Below the pieces are notes generated by a model that did not search any database, had not been told where the DNA came from, and was given only the letters and a program-made list of their open reading frames with translations. Positions 10,173 through 20,155 of a stretch of 64,000 bases of DNA are shown piece by piece; the first letter of the stretch is position 1; the number at the start of each line of letters is the position of its first letter. Location: contig NZ_JAQMHR010000001.1 in the NCBI RefSeq assembly GCF_028309625.1, positions 665,039 to 729,038 of the forward strand. The letters are read 5' to 3'. Made by a program: the position numbers and the translations under genes. The DNA comes from Trichococcus sp. K1Tr (lineage in GTDB: Bacteria; Bacillota; Bacilli; Lactobacillales; Aerococcaceae).

Positions 10173-10358
10173 TAAACGTCCTCCAATCCAATATCTGATA
10201 AGCAAAGAATCCTATCCAGATTATATCATGCCTCAAGCCATCCTCAACGGTAAACTCTTTCACGGCAACGAAAAGAAACAGTTTTAACAATAAATAATAA
10301 CAGTTCGATATCATTGGATTCATTATAGCACCAAACAAAAACAAACACTATATGAAAT

Positions 10359-10405
10359 TAAAAACAGTCCGCCATTATCTGCAAACACACAGATAGGCGG
10401 ACTGT
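10359..10405 (-). terminator. Terminator of the HemY-like gene
   Basis: ACAGTCCGCC (10364-10373) pairs perfectly with 10396-10405. The reverse strand continues into TTTTTAATT. Confidence 0.9.
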
Positions 10406-10409
10406 CCCA

Positions 10410-11840
10410 TTACGCATTCGGACTGTCATTATTTTCCATTTTTTTCATGTAACGGATCGCCTCATCAGCCAAGCGTTTCCCCTCGATAACGGCATTTTCC
10501 ATGCCATAACCGGTGATCCCGTTCCCCCCGACAAAAATGCCTTTTTTTGCATACTCTTGACGGGCTGGATAGCCTGCAGCCAGCATCTCTTGCCGTTGCT
10601 GCAGACTGAAATGGGGCACAGCCTTTTCCCAGCGATAAAAATTGGACTGCAAAGGGTCCTCGCTCAAAGCCAAAATTTCCTTCACTTCATTTTTGATGAT
10701 ATCCATCACAAGATCATCGGCTAATTCTATCAATGTTTCTTCCAGGCGTCTGCCGAATTCCACAAGCACGTAATAATAGTCCGCTTGTTCAAACCGCGGC
10801 CATTTGTTGTTCAAAACGACAAGCTTGGTGCTATGGAAGGAACTCCTCCGCGGAATCACAAATCCCTGCCCTTCAGGAAGGTTTTTGACTGCCTTTTTAT
10901 TTATTTTGAAGAAAACGGTGCCGACACTTGTGCTTTGGGCTTTCGGGAAAGCAATCTCGTTGGAGAACCCCTCCAAAAACCCAAGGGATTCCTGGGGGTT
11001 TGTTGTGACGACAACACACCCTGCCCGCATGGATTCACGTCCGTTCAATTCAAGCAATAGCAGTTCTTCTGACACAGTGTTCAACGACTTCACTTTCTGA
11101 TTCAGGTACAGATGGCCTTCCGTATGTTGGGCCAGACGTTTGGTTAAAGTCGCCAAGCCTTCCTTGAAGCTATACTCCTGGCCGGACCCATCGGCATAGC
11201 GCATCAGCTGATCTTTTTTGTGCTTGCCGATATGCGCCTTCCCGTAGATGGTCACCAGATTTTCATCGAATAATTTTATCGGCATGAGTTCCATGGAGCC
11301 ATAGACGTTATCCGGATAGTAGGGCTCAGCCATATAATCGACCACTTCCCGTCCCAAACGGAATTCCAAAAAGTTGTCGGTTGAATACTCTGGGTTTTCA
11401 TGCAGGCTTTTGGACAGAAAAACGCTGTTCATGAATGCCCGTAGCTTTGCATCCAGGGTCAGTCCATTGGCCTGCCAAATATCGTTTAGAAAAAGCGGCA
11501 TGCCGTGGTAGGTTGGCATAACGTCATCAATGACCGCATTTCCATCGAACAGCACCAGTTTGCCTCCAGAGCTGAATTGTTTTTCATTTTCTAAGCCCAA
11601 CTCCTGCAGAAAACCGGAAATATCCGTCCGTCTCGAATCGAAAGCCGATGCTCCAACATCAATCGCATACCCGTCCATATCAATCGTGTGGATCATGCCG
11701 CCGACAGAGGATCGATCCTCCAGAACGACATATTCAAACGGGAGGTTTTGTTCCCGGATGGCTTTATCGATCTCATAAGCGGCCGTCAAACCTCTCAGAC
11801 CGCCGCCGATGATCGCGATACGTCTTTTCATCTTCTCCAT
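10410..11840 (-). CDS. HemY-like FAD-dependent (copro/proto)porphyrinogen oxidase family protein
   Basis: This protein of about 476 residues has an N-terminal FAD-binding motif IAIIGGGLRGLTAAYEID, the GGMIHTIDMDGYAIDVGAS substrate-side block and a C-terminal FVGGNGITGYGMENAV motif, all features of the HemY/amine oxidase superfamily. HemY makes coproporphyrin or protoporphyrin, but no other haem synthesis gene is in this window, so the substrate is uncertain. GGAGGGG lies 8 bases before the ATG at 11840; an earlier ATG at 11876 is less likely. It has its own terminator. It could instead be an unrelated flavin amine oxidase. Confidence 0.75.
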   Translation of the reverse strand: MEKMKRRIAIIGGGLRGLTAAYEIDKAIREQNLPFEYVVLEDRSSVGGMIHTIDMDGYAIDVGASAFDSRRTDISGFLQELGLENEKQFSSGGKLVLFDGNAVIDDVMPTYHGMPLFLNDIWQANGLTLDAKLRAFMNSVFLSKSLHENPEYSTDNFLEFRLGREVVDYMAEPYYPDNVYGSMELMPIKLFDENLVTIYGKAHIGKHKKDQLMRYADGSGQEYSFKEGLATLTKRLAQHTEGHLYLNQKVKSLNTVSEELLLLELNGRESMRAGCVVVTTNPQESLGFLEGFSNEIAFPKAQSTSVGTVFFKINKKAVKNLPEGQGFVIPRRSSFHSTKLVVLNNKWPRFEQADYYYVLVEFGRRLEETLIELADDLVMDIIKNEVKEILALSEDPLQSNFYRWEKAVPHFSLQQRQEMLAAGYPARQEYAKKGIFVGGNGITGYGMENAVIEGKRLADEAIRYMKKMENNDSPNA

Positions 11841-11958
11841 CCTTCCATCCCCTCCTCTCGCTTTCTTGATCCCCACTTTATCATTATCTATATCTTACTC
11901 TATCCATCAACGAAAATATGTGGATACTTTTCGACAGATATTCATGCTGCTCTTGTTT

Positions 11959-13044
11959 TTATACGTTTTCGCGGATCTGTTTGACCGTATCGGCATCCAG
12001 GCGTTTGACTAATTCCGTGACCAATTTGACTGCATTCAGATAGTCATCTTCATGGATCATGGACGTGTGCGAATGCAGATAACGCACCGGCACCGTGATT
12101 GCAAAGGAGGGAATGCCATCCAAACTCTGATGCTGGGCGCCTGCATCCGTGCCGCCGCCCGTAATGACTGTGTACTGGAATGGAATTTCGCATTCTTCGG
12201 CAACGCCGACGATGAAGTCGCGCAAGCCACGATGCGGGATCATCGACGCATCATAAATCAATAATTGCGGCCCTTTTCCTAATTCGGAATCCGCTTCTTG
12301 AGGCGTCATTCCCGGGGTATCCCCGGCTGTGCCTGTGTCCAAGGCGAACGCGATGTCCGGACGGATCATATGCGTGGCCGTCTTCGCGCCGCGCAGACCT
12401 ACTTCCTCCTGGACATTCCCGCCGCTGAAAATCACATTCGGGTGCCCGGTTTTGGCGACATTTTCCAACACTTTGAGCGCAACGGCCAGTCCGATGCGGT
12501 TATCCCAAGCCTTCGCCAAAAGGAATTTGGAATCGTTCATGCGTTTGAAGGAAATGTAAGGCGTAATCATATCGCCGGGCTTGATGCCCCATTCCGCCAC
12601 CTGTTCTTTCGAAGAAGCACCGATATCGATGAACATATCTTTGATTTCGTAAGGCTTTTTGCGTGCTTCCGGCGTCAGGACATGCGGCGGTTTGCAGCCG
12701 ATGACCCCGTGGCAGCGCTCGCCTTTCGAGGTGGTGATCTCCACTTGCTGGGCAAGCATGACCTGATTCCACCAGCCTCCCAAAGTTTGGAATTTGATGA
12801 AGCCCTTCTCGGTTATGCTCGTGACCATGAACCCCACTTCATCCAAGTGCCCCGCCAACAAAATGGTCGGCCCCTCTTCCGTGCCTGTATGTTTGGCAAA
12901 AAGGCCGCCCAATCCGTCCTGCGAAAAGCTTTCGGCAAAAGGTTCGGCATAGCGCCTGAAGACTTCGCGGACCTCGCCTTCATTACCCGGAACGCCTCTA
13001 GCGTCCGTCATATCGATCAGCATCTGTAATTCTTTCTCTTCCAA
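11959..13044 (-). CDS. ysdC: M42 family metallo-aminopeptidase (YsdC-like)
   Basis: This 361-residue protein has the M42 metal ligands in GHLDEVGFM (H, D), KAWDNRIG (D), EEVGLRG (catalytic E and metal E) and ALDTGTAGD, and the final histidine in [11 protein letters not shown]. The family forms dodecameric aminopeptidases that trim short peptides. It follows infC-rpmI-rplT on the same strand, as ysdC does in B. subtilis, though ysdA and ysdB are absent here. A paralogue lies at 31828-32904 (ytoP); the two share the metal motifs but differ in the N-terminal and middle parts. Confidence 0.88.
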   Translation of the reverse strand: MEEKELQMLIDMTDARGVPGNEGEVREVFRRYAEPFAESFSQDGLGGLFAKHTGTEEGPTILLAGHLDEVGFMVTSITEKGFIKFQTLGGWWNQVMLAQQVEITTSKGERCHGVIGCKPPHVLTPEARKKPYEIKDMFIDIGASSKEQVAEWGIKPGDMITPYISFKRMNDSKFLLAKAWDNRIGLAVALKVLENVAKTGHPNVIFSGGNVQEEVGLRGAKTATHMIRPDIAFALDTGTAGDTPGMTPQEADSELGKGPQLLIYDASMIPHRGLRDFIVGVAEECEIPFQYTVITGGGTDAGAQHQSLDGIPSFAITVPVRYLHSHTSMIHEDDYLNAVKLVTELVKRLDADTVKQIRENV

Positions 13045-13106
13045 AATGATACCCCCATTGATTTACTGACATAATATAAGTATAGCATTTACTCTAAGAA
13101 AAATAA

Positions 13107-13150
13107 AAAATCGCCGCACTCCCAGTCAAAGACCGGAGAGGCAACGATTC
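13107..13150 (-). terminator. Terminator of the infC-rpmI-rplT operon
   Basis: An imperfect stem spans 13109-13147, with ATCG/CGAT and GC/GC blocks and several G-T pairs. On the reverse strand it is followed by TTTTTTATTTTTC. Confidence 0.7.
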
Positions 13151-13155
13151 AAAAA

Positions 13156-13515
13156 TTATTTAGCTAATGCAGCTTTAGCTTGCTCAGCTACTGCAGTGAA
13201 AGCTGCAGCGTCTGTAACAGCCAAGTCAGCCAACATTTTGCGGTTCATTTCGATACCAGCAAGTTTCAATCCGTGGATCAAAGTGCTGTAGCTCATGCCG
13301 TTGATGCGAGCAGCCGCGTTGATACGAGTGACCCATAATCTACGGAAGTCACGTTTCTTTTGACGACGGTCTCTGTAAGCATAAGTATAAGATTTCATTA
13401 CTTGTTCTTTAGCTGTTTTGAATAATGTATGTTTTGAACCGTAATAACCTTTAGATAATTTAATAATCTTTTTGCGGCGTTTACGGGTTACTGTCCCACC
13501 TTTTACACGTGGCAT
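13156..13515 (-). CDS. rplT: 50S ribosomal protein L20
   Basis: This 119-residue protein begins [16 protein letters not shown], the conserved L20 N-terminus, and has the [17 protein letters not shown] block. It binds 23S rRNA early in 50S assembly. In Firmicutes it also represses its own operon through the leader RNA, and a matching leader lies at 14316-14484. It is the last gene of infC-rpmI-rplT, 53 bp after rpmI. Confidence 0.98.
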   Translation of the reverse strand: MPRVKGGTVTRKRRKKIIKLSKGYYGSKHTLFKTAKEQVMKSYTYAYRDRRQKKRDFRRLWVTRINAAARINGMSYSTLIHGLKLAGIEMNRKMLADLAVTDAAAFTAVAEQAKAALAK

Positions 13516-13568
13516 AGTGATTTCCTCCTTATTAGAACCAAAGTTCTATCTTGTATTGTTGTTTAGAA

Positions 13569-13769
13569 TTATTTCATTTGTGATAATTGTTGGCTGATGC
13601 GTTTCATATCAGATGCGCTAACCATTGAAGCTTGACGCAATTGACGTCTTTGTTTCTTCGTTTTTCCGTGGAATCTATGGCTTGTAAAAGCGCTCCAACG
13701 TTTTAGTCCGCCGTTACCAGTTCTTTTGAAACGTTTAGCTGAACCACGGTGAGTTTTTTGTTTTGGCAT
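13569..13769 (-). CDS. rpmI: 50S ribosomal protein L35
   Basis: This 66-residue protein begins [20 protein letters not shown] and is rich in Lys/Arg, exactly as L35 should be. It lies 30 bp after infC and before rplT, the invariant order. The ribosome site AGGAGG precedes the ATG. Confidence 0.98.
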   Translation of the reverse strand: MPKQKTHRGSAKRFKRTGNGGLKRWSAFTSHRFHGKTKKQRRQLRQASMVSASDMKRISQQLSQMK

Positions 13770-13799
13770 TTGTCTTTCCTCCTAAATTAAGTTACAAAT

Positions 13800-14315
13800 T
13801 TATTTATCGGCTTTGGGCGCCAACATCAAGAACATGCTTCTTCCGTCCATTTTAGGATGAGATTCAATCGTCGAAACGTCAGTAAGCTCAGATGCAAGGC
13901 GATCAAGGACCCTTTGTCCGATTTCTTTGTGGGTGATCGCACGTCCTTTGAATCGGATGGATGCTTTCACTTTGTCACCTTTTTCTAAGAATTTGCGAGC
14001 ATTCCGCATTTTCGTTTGAAAATCATTTTCGTCGATGGAAGGACTCAAGCGCACTTCTTTAAGGCTTACCACTTTTTGGTTTTTACGGGCTTCACGTTCA
14101 CGTTTTTGTTGATCGAAACGGAACTTGCCGTAATCCATAATACGGGCAACGGGCGGGTTTGCATTTGGCGATACCAAAACTAAATCTAAATTTGCTGCTT
14201 CTGCAATCTGCAATGCATCACTTTTCGATTTGACTCCTAGTTGCTCGCCGTCACTACCGATAATGCGTAGCTCGCGGGCACGGATGCCGTCGTTAACCAT
14301 CATATCTTTTGCTAT
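13800..14315 (-). CDS. infC: Translation initiation factor IF-3, AUA start codon
   Basis: IF-3 of about 171 residues: N-domain [20 protein letters not shown], a basic linker, and a C-domain ending [15 protein letters not shown]. The start is unusual. The ribosome site GGAGGTGA ends about 7-9 bases before ATA (14313-14315), which begins [10 protein letters not shown]. An in-frame TGA overlaps the Shine-Dalgarno, and the first ATG lies about 20 bases from it. IF-3 genes are known to use rare starts (AUU in E. coli), so that excess IF-3 rejects its own mRNA; AUA fits the same logic. It is transcribed from the promoter at 14491-14519 through an L20-type attenuator. Confidence 0.95.
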   Translation of the reverse strand: MAKDMMVNDGIRARELRIIGSDGEQLGVKSKSDALQIAEAANLDLVLVSPNANPPVARIMDYGKFRFDQQKREREARKNQKVVSLKEVRLSPSIDENDFQTKMRNARKFLEKGDKVKASIRFKGRAITHKEIGQRVLDRLASELTDVSTIESHPKMDGRSMFLMLAPKADK

Positions 14316-14484
14316 GGTCGTTCACCTCCATGATATTTGAGAGAAAGAACGCAGAAAAAAGTCGGCGGGTCATACTACCCCGCCGACAATACTCGCATTG
14401 CTGCAAGTTACTTGTACATATCTGGCCCAGGGACGCAATTGTCCACTTAGGCGAGAAGCGGGTGCCTCTGCTTAATTTCTCAAC
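14316..14484 (-). promoter_or_regulatory. L20-type ribosomal protein leader with attenuator
   Basis: About 169 nt of leader lie between the promoter and infC. It ends in a strong hairpin (GTCGGCGGG at 14361-14369 with 14379-14387) followed on the reverse strand by TTTTTTC at 14354-14360: a terminator placed before the first gene. In Firmicutes the infC-rpmI-rplT leader is bound by L20, which favours termination. The position and architecture fit that class; I did not match the L20 site base by base. Confidence 0.8.
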
Positions 14485-14490
14485 TTTTAT

Positions 14491-14519
14491 AGTATACCTT
14501 GTTTAAATGAAAACGTCAA
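14491..14519 (-). promoter_or_regulatory. SigmaA promoter of infC-rpmI-rplT
   Basis: On the reverse strand TTGACG (14514-14519), a 17-base spacer and TATACT (14491-14496) form a near-consensus promoter. Confidence 0.85.
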
Positions 14520-14564
14520 GCGCATTTCTCTGAAAATATTCAATTTCAACATACGTTCAGACAT

Positions 14565-15065
14565 TCAGGATTCCGGTGCGTATTTCCAGATTTCTTCGAG
14601 ATCATTCGCTGGCAATTCCGCCACTAATGCATTGACGGTCTTGTTCCATTCCGGAACGACATACTCCGGATTCAGTTCCTGCAGCGGCAACAGCACGAAG
14701 GCGCGCTCCTGCATCCTTGGATGCGGCACGGTGAGCCGTTCTTCTTTGATACTCTCCACTCCGTACAAAACGATGTCGACGTCCAAGGTGCGCGGACCGA
14801 AGCGGATGGTCCGCACCCTTCCGAGTTCCTGCTCGATGCTTTGGCAGCTGTCCAGCAAATCCAATGGCAGCAGATCCGTTTCCGCTTCGAATACTAGGTT
14901 CAGGAAATCCGGTTGGTCGAGGTAGCCGACCGGTTTCGACTCATAAATGGATGATACGCGCTGTACTTCCACATCCGGCAAGGACCGGAAGAGCTCCAAA
15001 GCTTTTGCGAGATGGGCCCCGCGCGGTTCCAGATTCGTGCCTAAGGCGATGTACACGACAGGCAT
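14565..15065 (-). CDS. folK: 2-amino-4-hydroxy-6-hydroxymethyldihydropteridine pyrophosphokinase
   Basis: HPPK of about 166 residues: YIALGTNLEPRGAHL at the N-terminus, VSSIYESKPVGYLDQPDFLN and the signature RFGPRTLDVDIVLYG (ATP/Mg site). It transfers pyrophosphate from ATP to the pterin before FolP acts. It starts at the ATG at 15065, four bases after folB ends; an ATG at 15116 would overlap folB and lacks the family N-terminus. It is last in the folE-folP-folB-folK run. Confidence 0.95.
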   Translation of the reverse strand: MPVVYIALGTNLEPRGAHLAKALELFRSLPDVEVQRVSSIYESKPVGYLDQPDFLNLVFEAETDLLPLDLLDSCQSIEQELGRVRTIRFGPRTLDVDIVLYGVESIKEERLTVPHPRMQERAFVLLPLQELNPEYVVPEWNKTVNALVAELPANDLEEIWKYAPES

Positions 15066-15069
15066 GCGC

Positions 15070-15438
15070 TTAGCTCCCTTCCCTTTCGCGGTAGATTTCA
15101 ACCGCAACGGAATCATAATGGCCGACGATCGGCGGATCCGGTTTGATCACTTTCACTTGGCAAGCCTGTAGCCCGTCGAAGCGCGCAAACAAAGCGATGG
15201 CGATATGCTCCGCCAAAGCTTCGATCAGGTTGAAGTTTTCGCCCTCCACTACCGCTTTGACGGCCTTGTAGGCATGTCCGTAATGGATCGAATCCTCCAT
15301 TTTGTCGCTGTAGCCGGCTTTTTTTGTATCGGTGTGCAGCACAACATCAACGTTGAAGCGTTGTCCCAACACCTTTTCTTCTGCATTCAATCCATGAAAG
15401 GCATAGAATTGCAGATTATTCAAATAGATTTTATCCAA
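15070..15438 (-). CDS. folB: Dihydroneopterin aldolase
   Basis: This 122-residue protein begins MDKIYLNNLQFYAFHGLNAEE, with the typical FYAFHG and the EEKVLGQRFNVDV block; VKVIKPDPPIVGHYDSVAVEI is the C-terminal signature. It converts dihydroneopterin to 6-hydroxymethyl-dihydropterin. Its start overlaps the end of folP by 8 bp and it runs into folK 4 bases later, showing tight coupling. Confidence 0.95.
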   Translation of the reverse strand: MDKIYLNNLQFYAFHGLNAEEKVLGQRFNVDVVLHTDTKKAGYSDKMEDSIHYGHAYKAVKAVVEGENFNLIEALAEHIAIALFARFDGLQACQVKVIKPDPPIVGHYDSVAVEIYREREGS

Positions 15439-16264
15439 TCGGGCTCTCTCCTTTTTTCAACATGATATCCATCATCCGTGCCATTTCCGCATTGGCCTTC
15501 ACATTGTGCACGCGGAACAGCTGGGCGCCGTTCACGATGCCCAAAGCAGTCGTTGCGGCTGTCCCCAGATCGCGCTCCTTGAAAGGGATATCCCCCAGAG
15601 CCGTTCCGATGAATCGTTTGCGGGACGTTCCCAAGAGCACTGGGTACCCTAACTCCGTAAAGCGTTTCAGATGATGGACTACATTCAGATTGTCTTCATA
15701 GGTTTTTCCGAATCCGCAGCCGGGATCCAGGATGATGTTTTCCCTTTTGACGCCTGCGGACACTGCAATCCGCACGCTCTCCGCCAAGTCAGCCAGCATA
15801 TCTTCGATCAAAAAGGCATAATCCGGTTTTTCCCGATTGTGCATCAAAATGATCGGCACATCAAATGCCGCCGCCACCGCTGCGATTTCGGGATCGTACT
15901 TGCAGCCCCAGATATCGTTTATGATATCGATGCCGGCTTCACAAGCCGCGCGGGCAACCGCCGACTTGTAGGTGTCGATTGAAAGCGGCACATGGACTGC
16001 CTTTTTGAGCGCTTCAATGATCGGTACCACCCGGGCAATTTCCTCTTCATCAGAGATCTGGGTGTGGCCTGGGCGGGTGGATTCCCCGCCGATGTCGATG
16101 ATATCGGCGCCATCCGCAACCATTTCGATAGCGTGGGCGACGGCTTTTTCGACCGTGTTCCACTCCCCTCCGTCGGAAAACGAATCGGGGGTCACATTCA
16201 GTATCCCCATGATGTAGCTGCGCTGTGACAGGTCATATATTTTCGTCTTCGTCGTTAATTTCAA
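15431..16264 (-). CDS. folP: Dihydropteroate synthase
   Basis: This 277-residue TIM barrel has IMGILNVTPDSFSDGG, DIGGESTRPG, the ILDPGCGFGKT pterin-binding block and GTSRKRFIG. It joins para-aminobenzoate to the pterin pyrophosphate and is the sulfonamide target. It overlaps folB by 8 bp and follows folE by 31 bp. Confidence 0.97.
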   Translation of the reverse strand: MKLTTKTKIYDLSQRSYIMGILNVTPDSFSDGGEWNTVEKAVAHAIEMVADGADIIDIGGESTRPGHTQISDEEEIARVVPIIEALKKAVHVPLSIDTYKSAVARAACEAGIDIINDIWGCKYDPEIAAVAAAFDVPIILMHNREKPDYAFLIEDMLADLAESVRIAVSAGVKRENIILDPGCGFGKTYEDNLNVVHHLKRFTELGYPVLLGTSRKRFIGTALGDIPFKERDLGTAATTALGIVNGAQLFRVHNVKANAEMARMMDIMLKKGESPIG

Positions 16265-16295
16265 AATCCAATCTCCTCATCAGCGGGTAATTTTT

Positions 16296-16853
16296 CTACA
16301 GTTTGATCAATTCCAACACTTCGCTTCTGGATTTGAATGATTGTTTGAATGCGCCACGGACTGCGGATGTCACAGTCTTGCTGCCCGGTTTTTTCACGCC
16401 CCGCATCGTCATGCACATATGCTCGGCTTCCAAAACCACCATGACTCCCTGCGGTTGCAAATGCTCCATCAGGATATCCGCAACCGTCGTCGTGATCCGT
16501 TCCTGGATCTGCGGTTTTTTGCTGACCTCATCCAGGATACGCGCCAGCTTGCTCAAGCCGATCACCTGTCCATCTTTCGGCATATAAGCGATATGGCCTA
16601 CCCCGAAAAACGGAACCAGATGATGTTCGCAAGTGGAATAAAAAGGAATGTCCTTCACTAATACAATTTCGTCGGTGTCTTCATGGAAGACCACCTTAGC
16701 ATGATCGGCTGGATCTTTCTCGACACCGGAAAAAATTTCCGCATACATGCGCGCCACCCGCTTCGGTGTATCCTGCAATCCTGAGCGGTTCGGATCTTCC
16801 CCGATCGCCTCCAAAATCATTTGGACGGCGGTTTCTATCTTCTCTAAATCCAT
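16296..16853 (-). CDS. folE: GTP cyclohydrolase I
   Basis: This 185-residue FolE1 has zinc and active-site residues in [10 protein letters not shown] (Cys, His) and the later HMCMTMRGV (Cys). [19 protein letters not shown] is the N-terminal signature. It makes dihydroneopterin triphosphate from GTP and opens the folate run. The upstream amidohydrolase ends 19 bp before it on the same strand, so the two are probably cotranscribed. Confidence 0.97.
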   Translation of the reverse strand: MDLEKIETAVQMILEAIGEDPNRSGLQDTPKRVARMYAEIFSGVEKDPADHAKVVFHEDTDEIVLVKDIPFYSTCEHHLVPFFGVGHIAYMPKDGQVIGLSKLARILDEVSKKPQIQERITTTVADILMEHLQPQGVMVVLEAEHMCMTMRGVKKPGSKTVTSAVRGAFKQSFKSRSEVLELIKL

Positions 16854-16871
16854 TTTTATCCTCCTAAGCGC

Positions 16872-18062
16872 TCATTCCCCGGCCAACGCCGCAAGGGTGA
16901 TGTCAGCGACTGCTTTAGCCGCTACCAATAGAGCTTTTTCATTGATATCGAATTTCGGGTGATGATTATTGAAAACTTCTGCCTGGTTCGGACGGGCACC
17001 AACATTCAGGAAAGCGCCGGGAATCTTCAGCAGATACTGCCCGAAATCCTCCGCTCCGGTGTTGGCCGAAGTTGCGATGACCTGCTTCAAGTAGGACCCG
17101 ACACCATTTTTTTCCAGAACAGCGGCTGCTTTGGCAGTCTCTTTCGGATGATTGTACAAAGGCGGGTAATCGGAGTTGTAGTCGATTTCCACTTTCACGT
17201 CGTACATCTCCTCAAGACCGCGGCCGATCCGGTGGAAATGTTCCTCGATGACCTTTCCGACCTCAAGATCCATGTAACGGGCATCCCCGCGCAGAATCAG
17301 GCTGTCCTTGATGACATTGCTGCTGCCGACCGCTTCGAAGGAGCCGATCGTCACGACAGCCATGTCATAAGGGTTGATGCGGCGGGAAACGATGGTCTGC
17401 AAATTCATCACGAAGCTCGATGCCGCCACGATCGTATCGTTGGAGCGGTGCGGCTGCGAACCATGCCCGCCCGTCCCCTGGATCGTGACTTTGATGTCAC
17501 TGCAGCCTGCATAAGCGTAGCCGCTAGTGTAAAAGACGGTGCCGACTTCATAATCCGGATAGAAATGGATGCCGTAGATTTCATCGACATCATCCAGCAA
17601 GCCGGATTCCATGATGCTCTTGGCACCTGCCGGGGCCATTTCTTCGGCATGCTGATGCACGATTTTGACGGTCCCTTCCCACTGGTCCCGCAGACGGATC
17701 AGGCAATCAGCCAAGACCATCAGATAGGCGGTGTGTCCGTCATGTCCGCAGGCGTGCATGACGCCTGGATTTTTGGATGCGAACGGCAGGCCGGTCTGTT
17801 CCTCGATCTGGAGCGCATCGAAATCCGCCCGCAGCGCGATGGTGCGGCCGGGGCGTTTCCCGTTGATCGTGACGACGATGCCATAGCCGTTCCCGACGTT
17901 CGTCTGCACATCAACCGGTTTATCTTCATAGAAACGGGCGATGAACGCAGCCGTTTCCTTCTCGTCGAATGACAGTTCAGGATGCTCATGGAAATGACGG
18001 CGCAAAGCGATCATGTCATCTTCGCGGCCATCCAGCATTTTCATCAATTCATCTCTTAACAT
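16872..18062 (-). CDS. M20 family amidohydrolase
   Basis: Protein of about 396 residues: an M20D peptidase with HACGHDGHTAYLM (metal Cys and His, near residue 100), QHAEEMAPAGAKSIME (catalytic Glu) and TGAEDFGQYL (late Glu region). A dimerisation lid lies between (GGHGSQPHRSNDT). The family deacylates N-acyl amino acids, hippurate or N-acetyl-diaminopimelate; the substrate cannot be told from sequence. The start is taken at the ATG at 18062 (MLRDELMKMLDG), with an AAGGG and GGGGA region upstream; an ATG at 18119 falls inside a hairpin. Confidence 0.85.
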   Translation of the reverse strand: MLRDELMKMLDGREDDMIALRRHFHEHPELSFDEKETAAFIARFYEDKPVDVQTNVGNGYGIVVTINGKRPGRTIALRADFDALQIEEQTGLPFASKNPGVMHACGHDGHTAYLMVLADCLIRLRDQWEGTVKIVHQHAEEMAPAGAKSIMESGLLDDVDEIYGIHFYPDYEVGTVFYTSGYAYAGCSDIKVTIQGTGGHGSQPHRSNDTIVAASSFVMNLQTIVSRRINPYDMAVVTIGSFEAVGSSNVIKDSLILRGDARYMDLEVGKVIEEHFHRIGRGLEEMYDVKVEIDYNSDYPPLYNHPKETAKAAAVLEKNGVGSYLKQVIATSANTGAEDFGQYLLKIPGAFLNVGARPNQAEVFNNHHPKFDINEKALLVAAKAVADITLAALAGE

Positions 18063-18100
18063 AAACCCTTCATCCCCTATCAAGCAAAATATATAAGAAC

Positions 18101-18142
18101 ATGAAGGCCCGGAACACAAACTGCCATGTTCCGGGCCTTCAT
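18101..18142 (-). terminator. Strong hairpin after thrS
   Basis: A 16-bp perfect stem (18101-18116 with 18127-18142) and a 10-base loop lie between thrS and the amidohydrolase. The reverse-strand tail is only partly T-rich, so termination is likely but not certain. Confidence 0.65.
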
Positions 18143-18220
18143 CAAGCTAACAGAATCAAAGCTACATCACTGAAACTTATTGTATCATGATTTGCTCAGA
18201 AAGATGTGGATTTGATAAGA

Positions 18221-20155
18221 TTATTTGAAGTTTTTGATTTCAGATTGAACCTCAGCCAAGAAATCATCCATGCTGAAAGTAACCATTTCTTTCGAGCCAT
18301 AACGGCGGACAGTTACGGTTCCGTTCAGCAATTCCTGATCGCCGATGACCAATTGGTAAGGTATTTTTTGAGTCTGGGAAGCACGGATCTTGTAACCCAT
18401 CTTCTCGTTGCGGTCATCGACTTCGACGCGCATACCCAACTGTTCCATTACGGCTTTCAGTTCATATGCTTGATCGGCATGCAGATCAAGGTTGACAGGG
18501 ATGATCGTTGCTTGGACAGGAGCCAACCATACCGGGAATGCGCCTTTGTACTCTTCGATAAGATACGCCACAAAACGCTCCATTGTGGAGATGACGCCAC
18601 GGTGGATGACGACCGGACGGTGGTTATTTTCGCCGTCTTCGCCGACGTAAGTCAGATCGAAGCGTTCAGGCAACAGGAAGTCCAATTGGATAGTGGACAT
18701 CGTTTCCTCCAATCCCATCGCTGTCTTGAACTGCACGTCCAATTTAGGGCCGTAGAAAGCAGCTTCTCCGACAGCCTCGAAGTATTCCAAACCGAATTCG
18801 TCCATCGCTTCCTTCAGCATCGCTTCCGCTTTGTTCCACATATCATCGTCATCGAAGTATTTCACTTTGTCTTCTGGGTCGCGGTAGCTCAGACGGAAAC
18901 GGTAATCGCTGATCTGGAAGTCTGCATAAACATCCATGACCAACTGCAACACACGTTTGAACTCATCCTTGATCTGATCCGGACGGACAAATGCGTGGGC
19001 ATCATTCAGAGTCATTTCGCGTACGCGTTGCAGACCTGACAAAGCGCCGCTCTTTTCGTAACGGTGCATCATGCCCAACTCAGCGATGCGGATCGGCAAT
19101 TCGCGGTAGCTGTGGATGTCGTTCTTGTAGACCATCATGTGGTGCGGACAGTTCATCGGACGCAACACCAACATTTCGCCATCGCCCATATCCATCGGCG
19201 GGAACATGTCCTCATGGTAGTGGTCCCAATGGCCGGAAGTTTTGTACAATTCCACGTTCGCCATGATCGGCGTGTAGACGTGCTGGTAACCTAGGCTCAC
19301 TTCTTTGTCGACGATGTAACGCTCAAGCGTGCGACGGATCGTTGCGCCTTTAGGAAGCCAGAAAGGCAGGCCGGAACCGACTTCAGGAGCGATCATGAAC
19401 AAGTCCAGTTCTTTGCCCAATTTGCGGTGATCGCGCTCTTTTGCTTCTTCGCGCATCTTGATGAATTCAGCCAAGGCTTTCTTGTCGAAGAAGGCTGTTC
19501 CGTAGACACGTTGCATCATTTTGTTGTTCGAGTTGCCTCTCCAATAGGCACCCGCCAACGACAGCAACTTGAAGACTTGGATTTTGCCTGTTGCCGGCAC
19601 GTGGACACCGCGGCAAAGGTCCGTGAAGTCATCTTGCGTGTAGACAGTGATGACGTCACCCTCAGGCAACGCTGTGATCAATTCGACTTTGTAAGGGTCG
19701 TTTGCGAAGATTTCCAACGCTTCCGCGCGGCTCACTTCACGTCTGACGATCGGATAGTTCGCCTTCACGATGTTCATCATTTCCGCTTCGACTTTCGGCA
19801 AGTCCTCTTCGGCAAGCTGCACTTCCATATCGGTATCGTAATAGAAGCCAGTTTCGATCGCTGGACCGACACCGAAATGGATTTCAGGGAACAGGCGCGT
19901 CAAGGCATGCGCCATCAAGTGGGCAGTCGAGTGACGCAGGACACCCAATCCGTCTGCGTGATCCGGTGTCACGATTTCAAGTGAACCATCCGTCTCCAAC
20001 TGGCGTGTGAAGTCGACCAATTCCCCGTTGAATTTTCCGGCCAAAGCCTTTTTAGCCAGGCTGTTGCTGATGCTTTTTGCTACTTCTTCCACTGTTACGC
20101 CGGCTTCGAATACTTTTACGGCGCCGTCTGGAAAAGTGATTTTGATCTCTGACAT
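18221..20155 (-). CDS. thrS: Threonyl-tRNA synthetase
   Basis: This 644-residue class II synthetase has an N-terminal TGS domain (residues 1-61), an editing domain with [16 protein letters not shown], the catalytic core with motif 2 region [13 protein letters not shown] and [13 protein letters not shown] (zinc Cys), and a C-terminal anticodon domain ([12 protein letters not shown]). It charges tRNA-Thr. It is controlled by the T-box leader at 20156-20485. GGAGG precedes the ATG. Confidence 0.98.
   Translation of the reverse strand: MSEIKITFPDGAVKVFEAGVTVEEVAKSISNSLAKKALAGKFNGELVDFTRQLETDGSLEIVTPDHADGLGVLRHSTAHLMAHALTRLFPEIHFGVGPAIETGFYYDTDMEVQLAEEDLPKVEAEMMNIVKANYPIVRREVSRAEALEIFANDPYKVELITALPEGDVITVYTQDDFTDLCRGVHVPATGKIQVFKLLSLAGAYWRGNSNNKMMQRVYGTAFFDKKALAEFIKMREEAKERDHRKLGKELDLFMIAPEVGSGLPFWLPKGATIRRTLERYIVDKEVSLGYQHVYTPIMANVELYKTSGHWDHYHEDMFPPMDMGDGEMLVLRPMNCPHHMMVYKNDIHSYRELPIRIAELGMMHRYEKSGALSGLQRVREMTLNDAHAFVRPDQIKDEFKRVLQLVMDVYADFQISDYRFRLSYRDPEDKVKYFDDDDMWNKAEAMLKEAMDEFGLEYFEAVGEAAFYGPKLDVQFKTAMGLEETMSTIQLDFLLPERFDLTYVGEDGENNHRPVVIHRGVISTMERFVAYLIEEYKGAFPVWLAPVQATIIPVNLDLHADQAYELKAVMEQLGMRVEVDDRNEKMGYKIRASQTQKIPYQLVIGDQELLNGTVTVRRYGSKEMVTFSMDDFLAEVQSEIKNFK

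Noticed and set aside
13800..14303. infC starting at the ATG at 14303
   Set aside because: That ATG lies about 20 bases from the Shine-Dalgarno and would drop the conserved I-A-K-D-M residues.
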